Shown piece by piece: positions 1 through 8,015 of a DNA stretch of 26,361 bases. The DNA comes from Candidatus Omnitrophota bacterium. Lineage in GTDB: Bacteria > Omnitrophota > Gorgyraeia > JABMRN01. Each line of letters opens with the position of its first letter. Position 1 is the stretch's first letter. The stretch spans positions 1-26,361 of the forward strand of contig JABMRN010000207.1 in NCBI GenBank assembly GCA_013202515.1, read 5' to 3'. A model generated the notes under the pieces. That model saw only the letters and a program-made list of their open reading frames with translations. It was not told the DNA's origin and made no database searches. Made by a program: the position numbers and the translations under genes.

Positions 1-1244
1 GGAAAAAAATACGGTATCCTCTGATCTCTTCTATTGCCCAGAGTAAATTCCCGCCAATAATCGGTTGTTATCAGTCCTTCTCTTTTGGCCAGGTCATACA
101 GCGGGGTTTGGGGAAGCGGGGTAACCGCAGTGAACATCACAAAGTCGGGATTGAGCTCCAAAGCAAAATTGATCGTTTTTCGTATAGTGGCTTCGGTTTC
201 ATGGGCATATCCTATCATAAAATATCCAAAGGTCTCGATCCCGGCTTCTTCCGTCCATTTAAAAACTTCTTTAACACGTTTTAAATCAATCTTTTTATTC
301 ATAAGTTCAAGGATTTTTTCATCTCCGGATTCAACCCCGTATCTCAGACGAATACAGCCCGCTTTATGCATTAATTTCAATAATTCTTTATCAACATAAT
401 CAACTCTTGTGGGCGTCTCCCATTTGACCTTAAAATTGCGTGATAATATTTCCTCGCAGATACCTACAATATGAGAACGCCGCAATGTCATTACATCATC
501 ATGAAACATAATTTCTCTAACCTTGTATTTTTGTACTAAATATTCCATTTCATCAACGACATTTTTTGATGACCGCCATCGAAATCTTTTATCCGACGGT
601 TGTTTAAAACAAAAACTACACTTATGAGGGCACCCTCGGGTAGAAATCATTCTGCCGACAGGATGAAGCCCGATTATAGAATGATATTTTTGCATGGGTA
701 GTAGATGATATGCGGGAAACGGCAGAGAATCGATATCTTCGACTATTACCGGATCATTTACATGTATATCGTTATTCATTTTATATATTAATCCTTTAAT
801 ATTACCGGGGGATATATTTTTCTCCAATGCATTTATCAATTCCAACATTACATATTCTCCCTCGCCATTGATTCCATAATCAACGTAAGAATAAGATAAT
901 GTTTCTTTGGGATAAATAGAGAGCTGAGGACCGCCCAATACTGTTATCGAACCTGCTTCTTTAGCTATTTTGGCTGATTCCAGCGCCCCGAATAATATAG
1001 AGGTCATTGTTGTAATGCCTGTAATTTCAGGTTTAAATTCATATATAAACTGGCGTATCTCATCAGTAATTAGATTCAGTGCAACAACATCGAGAATTTT
1101 CACGACATGGCCTGCCTTTTCCAATACGCTCGCTATATATGAAATCCCAAGCGGCGGTAGCACGCCCCGGCGTTTATTTAAACTTTCGGGTAGCCTGGTA
1201 TTTATATCCTCGATACTATGAGGCCTTATGAGTAATATTTTCAT
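1..1244 (-). CDS. Radical SAM protein with B12-binding-like N-terminal domain (partial)
   Basis: The frame stays open from an ATG at 1244 to the window edge (414 codons), so the C-terminus is missing. The first ~150 residues resemble the Rossmann-like cobalamin-binding domain of BchE/methylthiotransferase-like radical SAM enzymes (MKILLIRP start, PPLGISYIASVLEKAGH, GGPQLS). The usual B12 His loop (DxHxxG) reads DVVALN, so the ligand His is absent and B12 binding may be lost or base-off. The [4Fe-4S] motif CPHKCSFC places cysteines at residues 205, 209 and 212, followed by strands typical of the radical SAM barrel (FHDDVMT, RYGVESGDE, GYFMIGYAHE). The ATG overlaps the DUF2079 stop by four bases (ATGA), so the two are translationally coupled. 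By family such enzymes methylate or rearrange lipids, cofactors or glycans; the substrate cannot be told. Confidence 0.88.
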   Translation of the reverse strand, partial: MKILLIRPHSIEDINTRLPESLNKRRGVLPPLGISYIASVLEKAGHVVKILDVVALNLITDEIRQFIYEFKPEITGITTMTSILFGALESAKIAKEAGSITVLGGPQLSIYPKETLSYSYVDYGINGEGEYVMLELINALEKNISPGNIKGLIYKMNNDIHVNDPVIVEDIDSLPFPAYHLLPMQKYHSIIGLHPVGRMISTRGCPHKCSFCFKQPSDKRFRWRSSKNVVDEMEYLVQKYKVREIMFHDDVMTLRRSHIVGICEEILSRNFKVKWETPTRVDYVDKELLKLMHKAGCIRLRYGVESGDEKILELMNKKIDLKRVKEVFKWTEEAGIETFGYFMIGYAHETEATIRKTINFALELNPDFVMFTAVTPLPQTPLYDLAKREGLITTDYWREFTLGNRRDQRIPYFF

Positions 1245-3370
1245 AAACCCTTATCATTTGCACTTAAGTCCATCTTTATTTTACCCAGATTAATCCAACC
1301 CTCACCATCAAAAATTCCACTGACATTACTCTTTATGCTTACCCCTTTTGCCAACCCCCGTCCGGGACCAGCTATTTCACGCCAAAATATACCCATTTTT
1401 AGCTGTACATTTTTCCCTTTAACCCCTGGAGGCACAAATATCCAAACATCTTCTTTTAAGACGTCTCCTTTCTTCCAACTATAAGTGGGGTAAACCCGAT
1501 AACAAATAGGGTGATTATATCTATGCAAGACATTTCCCTCTTTGTCCACCAGCTTAAAAGCCATCCAGTAATCCCTGTCTGTCTTTTTTGAACATTCCCA
1601 GATGAGGCTCAAACGACACATATGGCCGGGTTTTATCTTCTTATCCTCAATTTTGTATCCCCGGATAATGATATCGTCCTCCACCAGAAACTCTGCAGGA
1701 CTTAATGGACTGAACTCTTCTAAATCCTGGAATAGACTGAGATCGGTTTTATATCCCTTTTTAAAAAGCCCTATATTATCTGCTGCTGCCACCAGGCCCC
1801 ATTTATCCTCAGCAAAGAATTTCTGCAGATTCTTGTAATGATCGGGTTGATAGAAACTGGTAAAGGTTAAGCGGTCATTAAAATCTATCAGAGCGTATTC
1901 AACGTCTCCTGGCAGGGTATATGCCTCTTTAGATGCGCTATATTTTCCCATGTAAACGTGATGGAATGAGTATATCCCTTCTCTTTGCGACAGCTTGGGC
2001 AGGAATTCGAATGTTGCCACCGCAGAGGCTTCTTTAGGTATTCTATCTATAAAATTTTGCTTCACATAATCCATATCCTCCATGGCATAACTGGAAGAGA
2101 AAGAGGCCGGCACCCGAGGTAAAAATCCAAAATAGATGTTGGATATAATAGAGGTGCTTAATAGGACCGCAAAGAGAAACCATTTATGGCGGCTTACAAA
2201 CCTTGACCTTAAGATGAACCTGGTTCCATAAATAGCTGAAAAAAATAAAATAGGTATCAGCTTTGCGGTGTAATGATAATATATAGTATGATCTGTCATC
2301 CGCCCGGATAGTAGCTGTTGTAAAAGAAATGGCACGGCGATTAACAACGCCTTGGGGGAAAGCAGGCACAGAAAGGCTAAGGGAAAGAGTAACTGAAACA
2401 AAAATTTAATATTTGGTTCGGTAACAATATATGTTTTAAACACAATCACGGGGTGTTCAACTAGATTCCTGATGACCTCTGGCATGCTCCCACCTAAATG
2501 GCTGTATATGACACTAAGAGTTACGATATCTTTGTTAAAATAAGGTATTATCTTTAATCCGACGATAAACCAAAGGGCACCGCTAGCCAGTGGCAGAACC
2601 CACCATTTCCAGTCACGTTTTCTAAAAAATAATACATAAAGGCCGAAGAAAAATATAGCTAGTGAAATATTTTCCTTGCATAACAGGGATAAAAACATAA
2701 AACACATAAAGGGAACAAATCGCTTTATTTCAAAATAATAAAGCATGAATAGAAGAAATACTATAGTAAAGACGACGGGGTGAAATTCATAACTGTTTAC
2801 AAAGTGAAGGGCGGGATAAAATAGATACAAAATGCTAAAAATAAGAGCCCAACTTTTATCCAAAATATTTCTGGCTAATAGGTATAGAGGCACTACCGCC
2901 AATCCAATAGATAGAGTCTGAAGCAAAAGCAGGGTTAAGGGAGTAGAAAACAGTGCGCAGAATGGAGCCACGAGAAATAAAATAAGGCTCAGGTGACTGC
3001 CCAAAAAGGGTATGCCCAATATCGTGCTTTGCATGGATCCGTGGAGAATATTCCAAACTATCTGCGAATAGATAGCTAAATCAAAATCGACATAGTCAAA
3101 GGCGCGATAGCGCAATATGGAGATAAGAGAGAATAGCAAAACATAACCGACGGTTACGATCGCGGTCATTGCCCCGGCATAGCGATCAAAGAACCTATCT
3201 ATTATGCCAAAGAATGACTTTCCGGATACGACCTCAAGGCCCAAATCTGTGATTGCCTGTTGAACCAACTCCGGTTTAATCTTCAACCTTTGGGCCATTT
3301 CCTCAGGAGAAAGATCAGGGTATTTTCTCCTGATAAACTTCCTCTGTTTCCTTGTTATCTTTTCGTTCAT
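1241..3370 (-). CDS. DUF2079 polytopic membrane protein with N-terminal HTH-like segment
   Basis: 709 residues. Residues 1-47 are soluble, basic and helical (KQRKFIRRKYPDLSPEEMAQ and following) and look like a small helix-turn-helix. A membrane segment near 65 then leads into the DUF2079 region, recognised by YRAFDYVDFDLAIYSQ and GSHLSLILFLVAPFCALF. Some ten hydrophobic segments run to about residue 400. The last ~300 residues are soluble and include a C-terminal beta-rich part (about 560-700) that should face outside. DUF2079 proteins resemble GT-C glycosyltransferases in topology, but their reaction is not established to my knowledge. The gene precedes and overlaps a radical SAM gene by four bases, suggesting joint work on an envelope component. 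No strong ribosome site is visible before the ATG. The family call is firm and the role open. Confidence 0.87.
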   Translation of the reverse strand: MNEKITRKQRKFIRRKYPDLSPEEMAQRLKIKPELVQQAITDLGLEVVSGKSFFGIIDRFFDRYAGAMTAIVTVGYVLLFSLISILRYRAFDYVDFDLAIYSQIVWNILHGSMQSTILGIPFLGSHLSLILFLVAPFCALFSTPLTLLLLQTLSIGLAVVPLYLLARNILDKSWALIFSILYLFYPALHFVNSYEFHPVVFTIVFLLFMLYYFEIKRFVPFMCFMFLSLLCKENISLAIFFFGLYVLFFRKRDWKWWVLPLASGALWFIVGLKIIPYFNKDIVTLSVIYSHLGGSMPEVIRNLVEHPVIVFKTYIVTEPNIKFLFQLLFPLAFLCLLSPKALLIAVPFLLQQLLSGRMTDHTIYYHYTAKLIPILFFSAIYGTRFILRSRFVSRHKWFLFAVLLSTSIISNIYFGFLPRVPASFSSSYAMEDMDYVKQNFIDRIPKEASAVATFEFLPKLSQREGIYSFHHVYMGKYSASKEAYTLPGDVEYALIDFNDRLTFTSFYQPDHYKNLQKFFAEDKWGLVAAADNIGLFKKGYKTDLSLFQDLEEFSPLSPAEFLVEDDIIIRGYKIEDKKIKPGHMCRLSLIWECSKKTDRDYWMAFKLVDKEGNVLHRYNHPICYRVYPTYSWKKGDVLKEDVWIFVPPGVKGKNVQLKMGIFWREIAGPGRGLAKGVSIKSNVSGIFDGEGWINLGKIKMDLSANDKGL

Positions 3371-3404
3371 CGCTATTATTATGATATGGTTATGCTAAGG
3401 TGTG

Positions 3405-3450
3405 ATTTTAGATTATAAGTAAGATGCTCTAACCAATTGATTTATGGGCC
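3405..3450 (-). other. Degraded tRNA-like 5' half
   Basis: Read on the minus strand, 3450 to 3405 begins GGCCCAT like an acceptor strand and continues with TCAATTGGTTAGAGCATC, an almost textbook tRNA D-arm. Then comes CTTATAA, which would be an anticodon loop reading TAT (isoleucine). The left D-stem is AATC instead of the expected GCTC, so half the stem cannot pair. The anticodon stem does not close, and no T-arm (GGTTCGAAT-like) follows. It is not a working tRNA. It could be a remnant left by recombination at a tRNA gene, or chance similarity. Confidence 0.35.
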
Positions 3451-3451
3451 G

Positions 3452-3468
3452 TTATTTTATTAAAATAA
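3452..3468. repeat. Perfect AT-rich palindrome
   Basis: TTATTTTA, one central T, then TAAAATAA: eight perfectly paired bases on each side. It lies between the tRNA-like fragment and the left direct repeat, in the gap downstream of the GT87 gene. It has no GC base pairs, so it would be a weak terminator. A protein-binding site or recombination scar is equally possible. Confidence 0.5.
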
Positions 3469-3471
3469 AGT

Positions 3472-3482
3472 ATATCACACGC
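3472..3482. repeat. 11-base direct repeat, left copy
   Basis: ATATCACACGC, repeated exactly at 4919-4929 in the same orientation. The two copies bracket 1.4 kb that contains only the GT87 gene. An 11-base match between two short gaps is suggestive but not proof of an insertion. Confidence 0.4.
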
Positions 3483-3551
3483 AACAAGAATTGCAAGGGC
3501 TTGCAAAGGAAATGGGTGTGAGTTTGAGTAAGCGGCAGGTGCGTGAGGGAG

Positions 3552-4814
3552 CTATACCCGTTTGTTTCGTGCAAGAAAAACAAATAATACGCACCAGAAC
3601 ACGAGTGCTCCAATTGCAGGAATCCCCCATTGATCAAATGGATGGATGTAACCCATTGGGTGGGTCAAAGCAGCAATTATAGCACCCCACATGAGACTTT
3701 GGTAGGACATAGAATTTCGGGGCAACTCATCGAGGTAGAAAAAGGTTGGTAAAAACATTACAAACAAAATTGTGTAGTGGTGTATTTCGGATACTGGCGA
3801 GACTAAAAGCATAAGCATCGGAAAGAGCGAGTACTCGAGTACAAGTCTCTGCTGGGATATTTGTGATCTTTTCCACCGGCTAACAAAAGCGAGCATGAAC
3901 AATGCCACAGCGCCAAATGCGCGGACACCCCATCTCACCCAAAAATTGGTATGATTCACTAGAGCGGCTTCGGAAGGCCAGATCCAACGGGTCAAGACGG
4001 CATACAGCGACTGGTTGTCTGGAGCAAATGGAGTGACTAGTTGACCCCATAAGTGGCTTTCATGTCCCGCATCGGATATAGCGTGACTTAAAATGCGGTT
4101 CCATTCAGTTAAGAAGAACCAGTTTTGGTCTGTGCCAAGAACAATGGAGGGAAGCACCCAAACAAAAAAGAAGAGTCCTAGACAGACAGCTGCGCACATT
4201 TTCCATTCCCTTTTGATAAGGAACAGAACAATTAGAGGCGCTAGCGGGCTCACTTTCAAAACAACGGCAAAAGCGAAGAGAAGGCCTGCCCAGACAGTTC
4301 GCCCTCGCACATACAAGTACAGGATCGCAATGGCGAGAAAGACACTGATCACTCCAGTTTGGCCACGGGTCATCGATTCCACTAAAGATGGCAGACAAAA
4401 CAGCGCTGCTATCACAGCTGCGCGCATGCCGACTAATCGATCTTGGACCAACCGAGCTGATAAAAGAATCGTTCCACAGAACGCAGCGACAGACAACATG
4501 TACCACAGGAAGGTATCAAGAAGAAGCGGAAGCTGCGTGAAAGGTGTAAGAAGTATGGCAAGCAGTGGTAGATACACGTAATACCATCCTCTAGCATTAA
4601 CGACAAGGTAGATGTGCTCGCCTGATTGGATGGCTTCAGCTGCACGCAGAAATACCGTCAGATCAGTACGCCTGGGGGGTGGGCCGATCCCACCACGAAA
4701 AAGGGTTGAGATGCCCACGCCAACAAAGAACGCAACAACAAGCCAAGTGAATAGTCGTTTACGTTGAAGGAAAAAATCAACCCCTTGACACAGCAAAGAA
4801 ATAGGCGTTCTCAT
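3552..4814 (-). CDS. GT87-family (DUF2029) membrane glycosyltransferase
   Basis: 420 residues, about ten to eleven hydrophobic segments, little soluble sequence. The first periplasmic loop carries RRTDLTVFLRAAEAIQSGEH, matching the acidic-residue loop of GT-C/GT87 polyprenyl-phosphate-dependent mannosyltransferases. RGQTGVISVFLAIAILYLY and LKVSPLAPLIVLFLIKREW are also typical of DUF2029. Such enzymes add a sugar from a polyprenyl-phosphate donor on the outer face of the membrane. Neither the donor nor the acceptor can be inferred. The gene stands alone: 181 bases separate its stop from the next start and 339 lie behind it. By eye it is somewhat richer in GC than the adjacent DUF2079 gene. It is bracketed by 11-base direct repeats, so it may have been acquired separately. 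Confidence 0.82.
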   Translation of the reverse strand: MRTPISLLCQGVDFFLQRKRLFTWLVVAFFVGVGISTLFRGGIGPPPRRTDLTVFLRAAEAIQSGEHIYLVVNARGWYYVYLPLLAILLTPFTQLPLLLDTFLWYMLSVAAFCGTILLSARLVQDRLVGMRAAVIAALFCLPSLVESMTRGQTGVISVFLAIAILYLYVRGRTVWAGLLFAFAVVLKVSPLAPLIVLFLIKREWKMCAAVCLGLFFFVWVLPSIVLGTDQNWFFLTEWNRILSHAISDAGHESHLWGQLVTPFAPDNQSLYAVLTRWIWPSEAALVNHTNFWVRWGVRAFGAVALFMLAFVSRWKRSQISQQRLVLEYSLFPMLMLLVSPVSEIHHYTILFVMFLPTFFYLDELPRNSMSYQSLMWGAIIAALTHPMGYIHPFDQWGIPAIGALVFWCVLFVFLARNKRV

Positions 4815-5153
4815 GTTTCTGCACAGCTTTCCGTTTGTAAGAACAAGACTGGTGACAAGTTTAACGTCTTATCCGATTTATTTTAAAGGCCAAGTTGGTG
4901 TGGTAATAAAACTCTCAAATATCACACGCCCTGAATTTTGTGGATTATCATATCACATCGGGCTGGAATTACAAAGGGTTTAAATAGTGATCTCTCCCAT
5001 TTCATTCTACGATCTCTAATTCAGCTACAGGGAACGTGGATTTTTTAAGCAATAAAGCTGATCTTTAGGCTTGAAGCACCCCGATCTATAAAGCGCGGCA
5101 GGAAACAATGTGCCCGCGGGTTTATCATCCCCTCATAAACACGAACTCATTAA
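4815..5153. other. Gene-free interval, nothing convincing
   Basis: 339 bases between the PilZ stop and the GT87 start. No convincing coding frame is visible. It holds the right copy of the 11-base repeat (4919-4929), an 8-base palindrome CCCGCGGG (5113-5120), and a weak six-base-pair hairpin (5120-5140) without a T-run. No clear promoter for the GT87 gene is apparent. Confidence 0.6.
4919..4929. repeat. 11-base direct repeat, right copy
   Basis: An exact copy of ATATCACACGC at 3472-3482, lying about 100 bases upstream of the GT87 start. A diverged relative (ATATCACATCG) follows about 30 bases further right. Confidence 0.4.
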
Positions 5154-5516
5154 TTATTTTTTACGGTCAGCCAAGAATTTGGCAATGGCTTGTTTATATT
5201 CAGCAGGCAGGTTCAAGAATTTGATTCCACATTCGTATATTTGTGATTTTAGAAATTCGCAATGGCGGACCTCACCCCTTATCTTCATCATTTCTTTCAA
5301 ACCAAATGGTGCACCATCTATTTCAAGATCAATGATAAGGCCTATCGGTAAAAAATATTTTTTTACGTGCAATCCTACCCCTATTGTGCTTACGTTGTAG
5401 GTGGCAGCTTTGAATCGGTCCCCCTGAGCAAGGTGGACCTTTTGACCAAGTTTTTCATCAATCTTTGAAATCACTGATATTGTTATCTGAATTCTTGACG
5501 CTAAGCGCGATTCCAT
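5154..5516 (-). CDS. Single-domain PilZ protein
   Basis: 120 residues covering essentially one PilZ domain. The RxxxR motif is at the extreme N-terminus (R4 and R8). The second c-di-GMP contact motif appears as N41-V-S43-T-I-G46, a [D/N]xSxxG match. Both halves are intact, so binding of cyclic di-GMP is likely. The remainder shows the alternating hydrophobic strands of the six-stranded PilZ barrel and a C-terminal helix rich in Lys. Single-domain PilZ proteins act as adaptors in motility, pili or exopolysaccharide control; no partner is recognisable here. The ATG is supported by AGAGGT (5523-5528) six bases upstream and by a nearby promoter match. The gene is therefore probably transcribed apart from the M29-like gene behind it. 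Confidence 0.85.
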   Translation of the reverse strand: MESRLASRIQITISVISKIDEKLGQKVHLAQGDRFKAATYNVSTIGVGLHVKKYFLPIGLIIDLEIDGAPFGLKEMMKIRGEVRHCEFLKSQIYECGIKFLNLPAEYKQAIAKFLADRKK

Positions 5517-5535
5517 TTAAACACCTCTATATATA

Positions 5536-5564
5536 AATATACCCTGTAGTGCGTAAATTTGCAA
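5536..5564 (-). promoter_or_regulatory. Sigma-70-type promoter for the PilZ gene
   Basis: On the minus strand TTGCAA (5564-5559) and TATATT (5541-5536) are separated by 17 bases. They match the -35 and -10 consensus at 4/6 and 5/6 positions. Transcription would begin near 5529, giving a leader of about a dozen bases that just includes the ribosome site. Confidence 0.5.
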
Positions 5565-5619
5565 GATCGTATATCAAAAGTAAATCAACCATCCTACATA
5601 GTCTTTCTTGGTATTGAAA

Positions 5620-6534
5620 TCATATCCTTGCACCATCCACAGATATAACAGGGTCGAAGAATACAAAATCTAGGTGGCAGGGGCAATAAACCCTTCCTCC
5701 GAATGATTTATTGTTGCCGAAAGCTATGTGCGCAGTCTTTTTTGCCTTTTCGTCTTCTAGCGTATTACCGGTTACCTTTGCCTTTGGATTCAGACCGATA
5801 CCGATTTCCGCTACATTCAAAACGCATCTGCCCAAAGACCTCGCCAGAGATTTTAGTTTAGAAAAAGGCAAATTTTCAGCATACCCGTCTTTAATCATAA
5901 TCTCCACCGGTCTGTTAAGTTTTCCAAACAACGGCGCGCTTCCGTCGACTACCAACCGTCCATTTGTCGTACCTTCCTGCGGCGCAATACATACCTCGCC
6001 AGCGGGCAAATTGCCGAAAGACCCCTTTTTTACGTATAACCCATTATCAGGATAACCATTGCGGCCTTCGATAGACATTACAAGATGTGTACCTTTTTTT
6101 GTAGACAGCTCTATCCTTTTTCCCTTTGACAACACCTTCGAAAAATATGATGTTTCTTTCTTTAAGGCTATATAGTCAATGAGAATTGATCGACTTAAAA
6201 TCTTTCGGGTTATGCCGGGCAAGCTCGCAATCCTTGTTCCAAATCTCACGCAAGCCTGTTTTCTTGCCATTGTATGCGAAAGTGACATCGATGTTAACAA
6301 TAATGCTAAATCAGCATCTTTTAAAGCCGAAGCGATAGCTGGCGGTGGTTCCTGACCATGCATGCGGCGCCGCTCCATTTCGATAAGGACTGTTTTTATA
6401 TTCAATGATTTTGCAGTTTTGTAAAAATACTTCGCCAAAGTGCGTAATTTGTCATCGCACACTATCAGAAGGTATTCGCCCTTTTTGTAACCGAGACATT
6501 TTTTGACAATAGTGCTGACTATTTTTTTATTCAT
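5620..6534 (-). CDS. M29-family aminopeptidase-like metalloprotein
   Basis: 304 residues. The C-terminal half carries the M29 (AmpS/AmpT) metal-ligand pattern in order: E180 in GEVCIAPQEG, E243 in AEIGIGLNP, H269 in TAHIAFGNN, Y283, and H287/D289 in CHLDF. These would hold two metal ions for removing N-terminal residues from peptides. The N-terminal part (LLIVCDD, HGQEPPPA, SHTMARKQA, SLPGITR) fits the compact M29-like group. Overall it is about 100 residues shorter than the classical thermophilic enzymes. A related non-peptidase activity is possible, since ring-cleaving dioxygenases share this fold. No signal peptide is present, so it is cytoplasmic. The ATG follows the methyltransferase stop by a single base, so the two are probably one transcript. 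Confidence 0.8.
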   Translation of the reverse strand: MNKKIVSTIVKKCLGYKKGEYLLIVCDDKLRTLAKYFYKTAKSLNIKTVLIEMERRRMHGQEPPPAIASALKDADLALLLTSMSLSHTMARKQACVRFGTRIASLPGITRKILSRSILIDYIALKKETSYFSKVLSKGKRIELSTKKGTHLVMSIEGRNGYPDNGLYVKKGSFGNLPAGEVCIAPQEGTTNGRLVVDGSAPLFGKLNRPVEIMIKDGYAENLPFSKLKSLARSLGRCVLNVAEIGIGLNPKAKVTGNTLEDEKAKKTAHIAFGNNKSFGGRVYCPCHLDFVFFDPVISVDGARI

Positions 6535-6535
6535 A

Positions 6536-7237
6536 TCAAAGGGTTTCTATAAATTCCTTAGCATAATCTGGGCGCTTAAGATTCAAAAGTTCCGCTCTTT
6601 TTGTGTCCAAATCATGATATGTCATAGCCTCTATCTGCGTAGGGGTATATTCTAAAGGCCGTGCTTCCTTCCCCTTTCTGACTATCCCCACGCCTCTGTC
6701 AAAATCTAATACGAACACTTTAAGGTCGCCGCGGAGCGAACGAAGATAAACGGGTGTTTTCCACACATCTCCGCTCCAATAGCCGGTCCATCCCTTTAAA
6801 TTCAGTTGCGCTGCATGAGCGTAAGACTTCGCCGGATAAGCTTCAGAAGCACATGACGGGCTACAATCATGCAATACAATCACTCCATCGTCGTTAATAA
6901 ATTTAATGGCATTATTGACATCCTTTAAAGACTGTTTAAATGTATGCAGGCCATCCACAAAAACAACATCGGGCCGAATGTCTTGGAGTATCTTGCTTCT
7001 TTTTATGAAAAAATCATCGCTCGGCATGTTGTAGAATTTGTTTGCAAGGTTTTTTGATAGATTCCGGAAAAAATACTTAATAGTTCTCTTCTTTAAAAAC
7101 ACAAACTCTGGATCCACTACCATCTTTCGTGAAGCCCTAATATTAAAAAAACAGTCTCCGTGTCCAAAGCCTATTTCTAAATAGTTCTTTGCCTTTTTTT
7201 TGTTAATTATTTCCTGTATAAGATCAACCCTATTCAT
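6536..7237 (-). CDS. Class I SAM methyltransferase (Methyltransf_24-like)
   Basis: 233 residues. Motif I for S-adenosylmethionine is LEIGFGHG (20-27), motif II is VVDPE (40-44), and VFVDGLHTF (92-100) followed by VIVLHDC (119-125) is characteristic of the Methyltransf_24/cephalosporin-hydroxylase-like group. These methylate small molecules, sugars or lipids, often in envelope-biosynthesis clusters. The substrate cannot be inferred. The C-terminal 80 residues are charged and not recognised. The ATG lies 23 bases after the barrel-protein stop with only a weak GGA upstream. The stop is one base from the next ATG, supporting cotranscription with the M29-like gene. Confidence 0.75.
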   Translation of the reverse strand: MNRVDLIQEIINKKKAKNYLEIGFGHGDCFFNIRASRKMVVDPEFVFLKKRTIKYFFRNLSKNLANKFYNMPSDDFFIKRSKILQDIRPDVVFVDGLHTFKQSLKDVNNAIKFINDDGVIVLHDCSPSCASEAYPAKSYAHAAQLNLKGWTGYWSGDVWKTPVYLRSLRGDLKVFVLDFDRGVGIVRKGKEARPLEYTPTQIEAMTYHDLDTKRAELLNLKRPDYAKEFIETL

Positions 7238-7260
7238 TCAAGTTATTCCATTTATATTTC

Positions 7261-7974
7261 TTAAAAAAGATAGGCTGCCGCAGCAGAAAAGCCCGATTCG
7301 TCAAATAACCTCGCTTCGATATTAATGCGTAGTTTTTCTTCAAGTAGAAAAAAATCCCCGCCAAAAAGAAAGCCAAGATGATATCGGGAATAGCGTCTTT
7401 TTTTATCATGTTTATTAATCTTATAAACAAATTCGCAATCGGAGAGCTTCATTCCTACGTAAGGCGAGAAACATTTGATCTTTTTTGTAACTACACCGCA
7501 TATCTGCCAGTCATCGAGAAAGCTTTCGTACTTATCATCGTCTATGCTCCTGTCTTGCGGATGAACACTTATGTGCTGACCTCCTAATATAATTCTTACA
7601 TCAGTTTGTTCGTGTTCAAAAAATTTAACCCTAAATCCGTATCCACCAGAAAAGCCATTATCGAATTCTAACTTTGGAAGGTGTATCCCGCCTTTTGCCG
7701 TTAGATCGCCCATTCCAATCTTGCCATCCAGAGATAGCCAATCCGTTATCCCAACCGACACAATTGCAAAATGATCGCTCGTCTTTAAATTACCGTATGA
7801 CCTGGAAAGAGCTCTTCTAAACATCGCATAATACTCATATCCAAACTCTGCGGCACCTTGCTTAGGGAACCTCGTTCCGTTAGATGAGGCAGCAAACGAG
7901 TCAATTCTATCTCCAAAAAAAATAAGAGTAGTGAGGGCGATTACTTCAATTATGCGGAATGCTTTTTTGTTCAA
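7261..7974 (-). CDS. Putative outer-membrane beta-barrel protein
   Basis: 237 residues with an N-terminal signal peptide (about 1-28, basic start, hydrophobic core, cut near SFA/AS). The rest has no membrane helix but many alternating aromatic/glycine strands (AEFGYEYYAMF, GGYGFRVKFFE, YHLGFLFGGDFFLL) and ends in Phe. Both are hallmarks of small outer-membrane barrels inserted by the Bam machinery. I do not recognise a named family. The chosen start is TTG at 7974, which gives a complete signal peptide; its ribosome site (AAGAAG) is weak. The gene lies 41 bases after pgi and may be read through from it. Its presence indicates a two-membrane cell envelope. Confidence 0.65.
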   Translation of the reverse strand: MNKKAFRIIEVIALTTLIFFGDRIDSFAASSNGTRFPKQGAAEFGYEYYAMFRRALSRSYGNLKTSDHFAIVSVGITDWLSLDGKIGMGDLTAKGGIHLPKLEFDNGFSGGYGFRVKFFEHEQTDVRIILGGQHISVHPQDRSIDDDKYESFLDDWQICGVVTKKIKCFSPYVGMKLSDCEFVYKINKHDKKRRYSRYHLGFLFGGDFFLLEEKLRINIEARLFDESGFSAAAAYLF

Positions 7975-8015
7975 TTTGTTCTTCTTGGAACGTGAAAAAG
8001 CTTCGGTTATTAGAA

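Noticed and set aside
85..1221. Plus-strand open frames at 85-399 and 970-1221
   Set aside because: Both are antisense to the radical SAM gene, whose frame is continuous and carries its motifs.
3405..3450. A functional tRNA-Ile(TAT)
   Set aside because: The D-stem and anticodon stem do not close and there is no T-arm, so at most it is a remnant.
4093..4581. A 162-residue open frame on the plus strand, rich in Arg and Lys
   Set aside because: It lies wholly inside the GT87 gene on the opposite strand, has no recognisable domain and reads like a mirror of hydrophobic codons.
5113..5140. Terminator for the PilZ gene formed by CCCGCGGG and the adjacent six-base-pair hairpin
   Set aside because: There is no loop in the palindrome and no T-run on the minus strand after the weak hairpin.
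7230..7430. A 66-residue minus-strand frame with a hydrophobic stretch, before the methyltransferase
   Set aside because: It overlaps the end of the barrel-protein gene in another frame. The barrel gene has a signal peptide and a Phe end, and this frame lacks any family signature.
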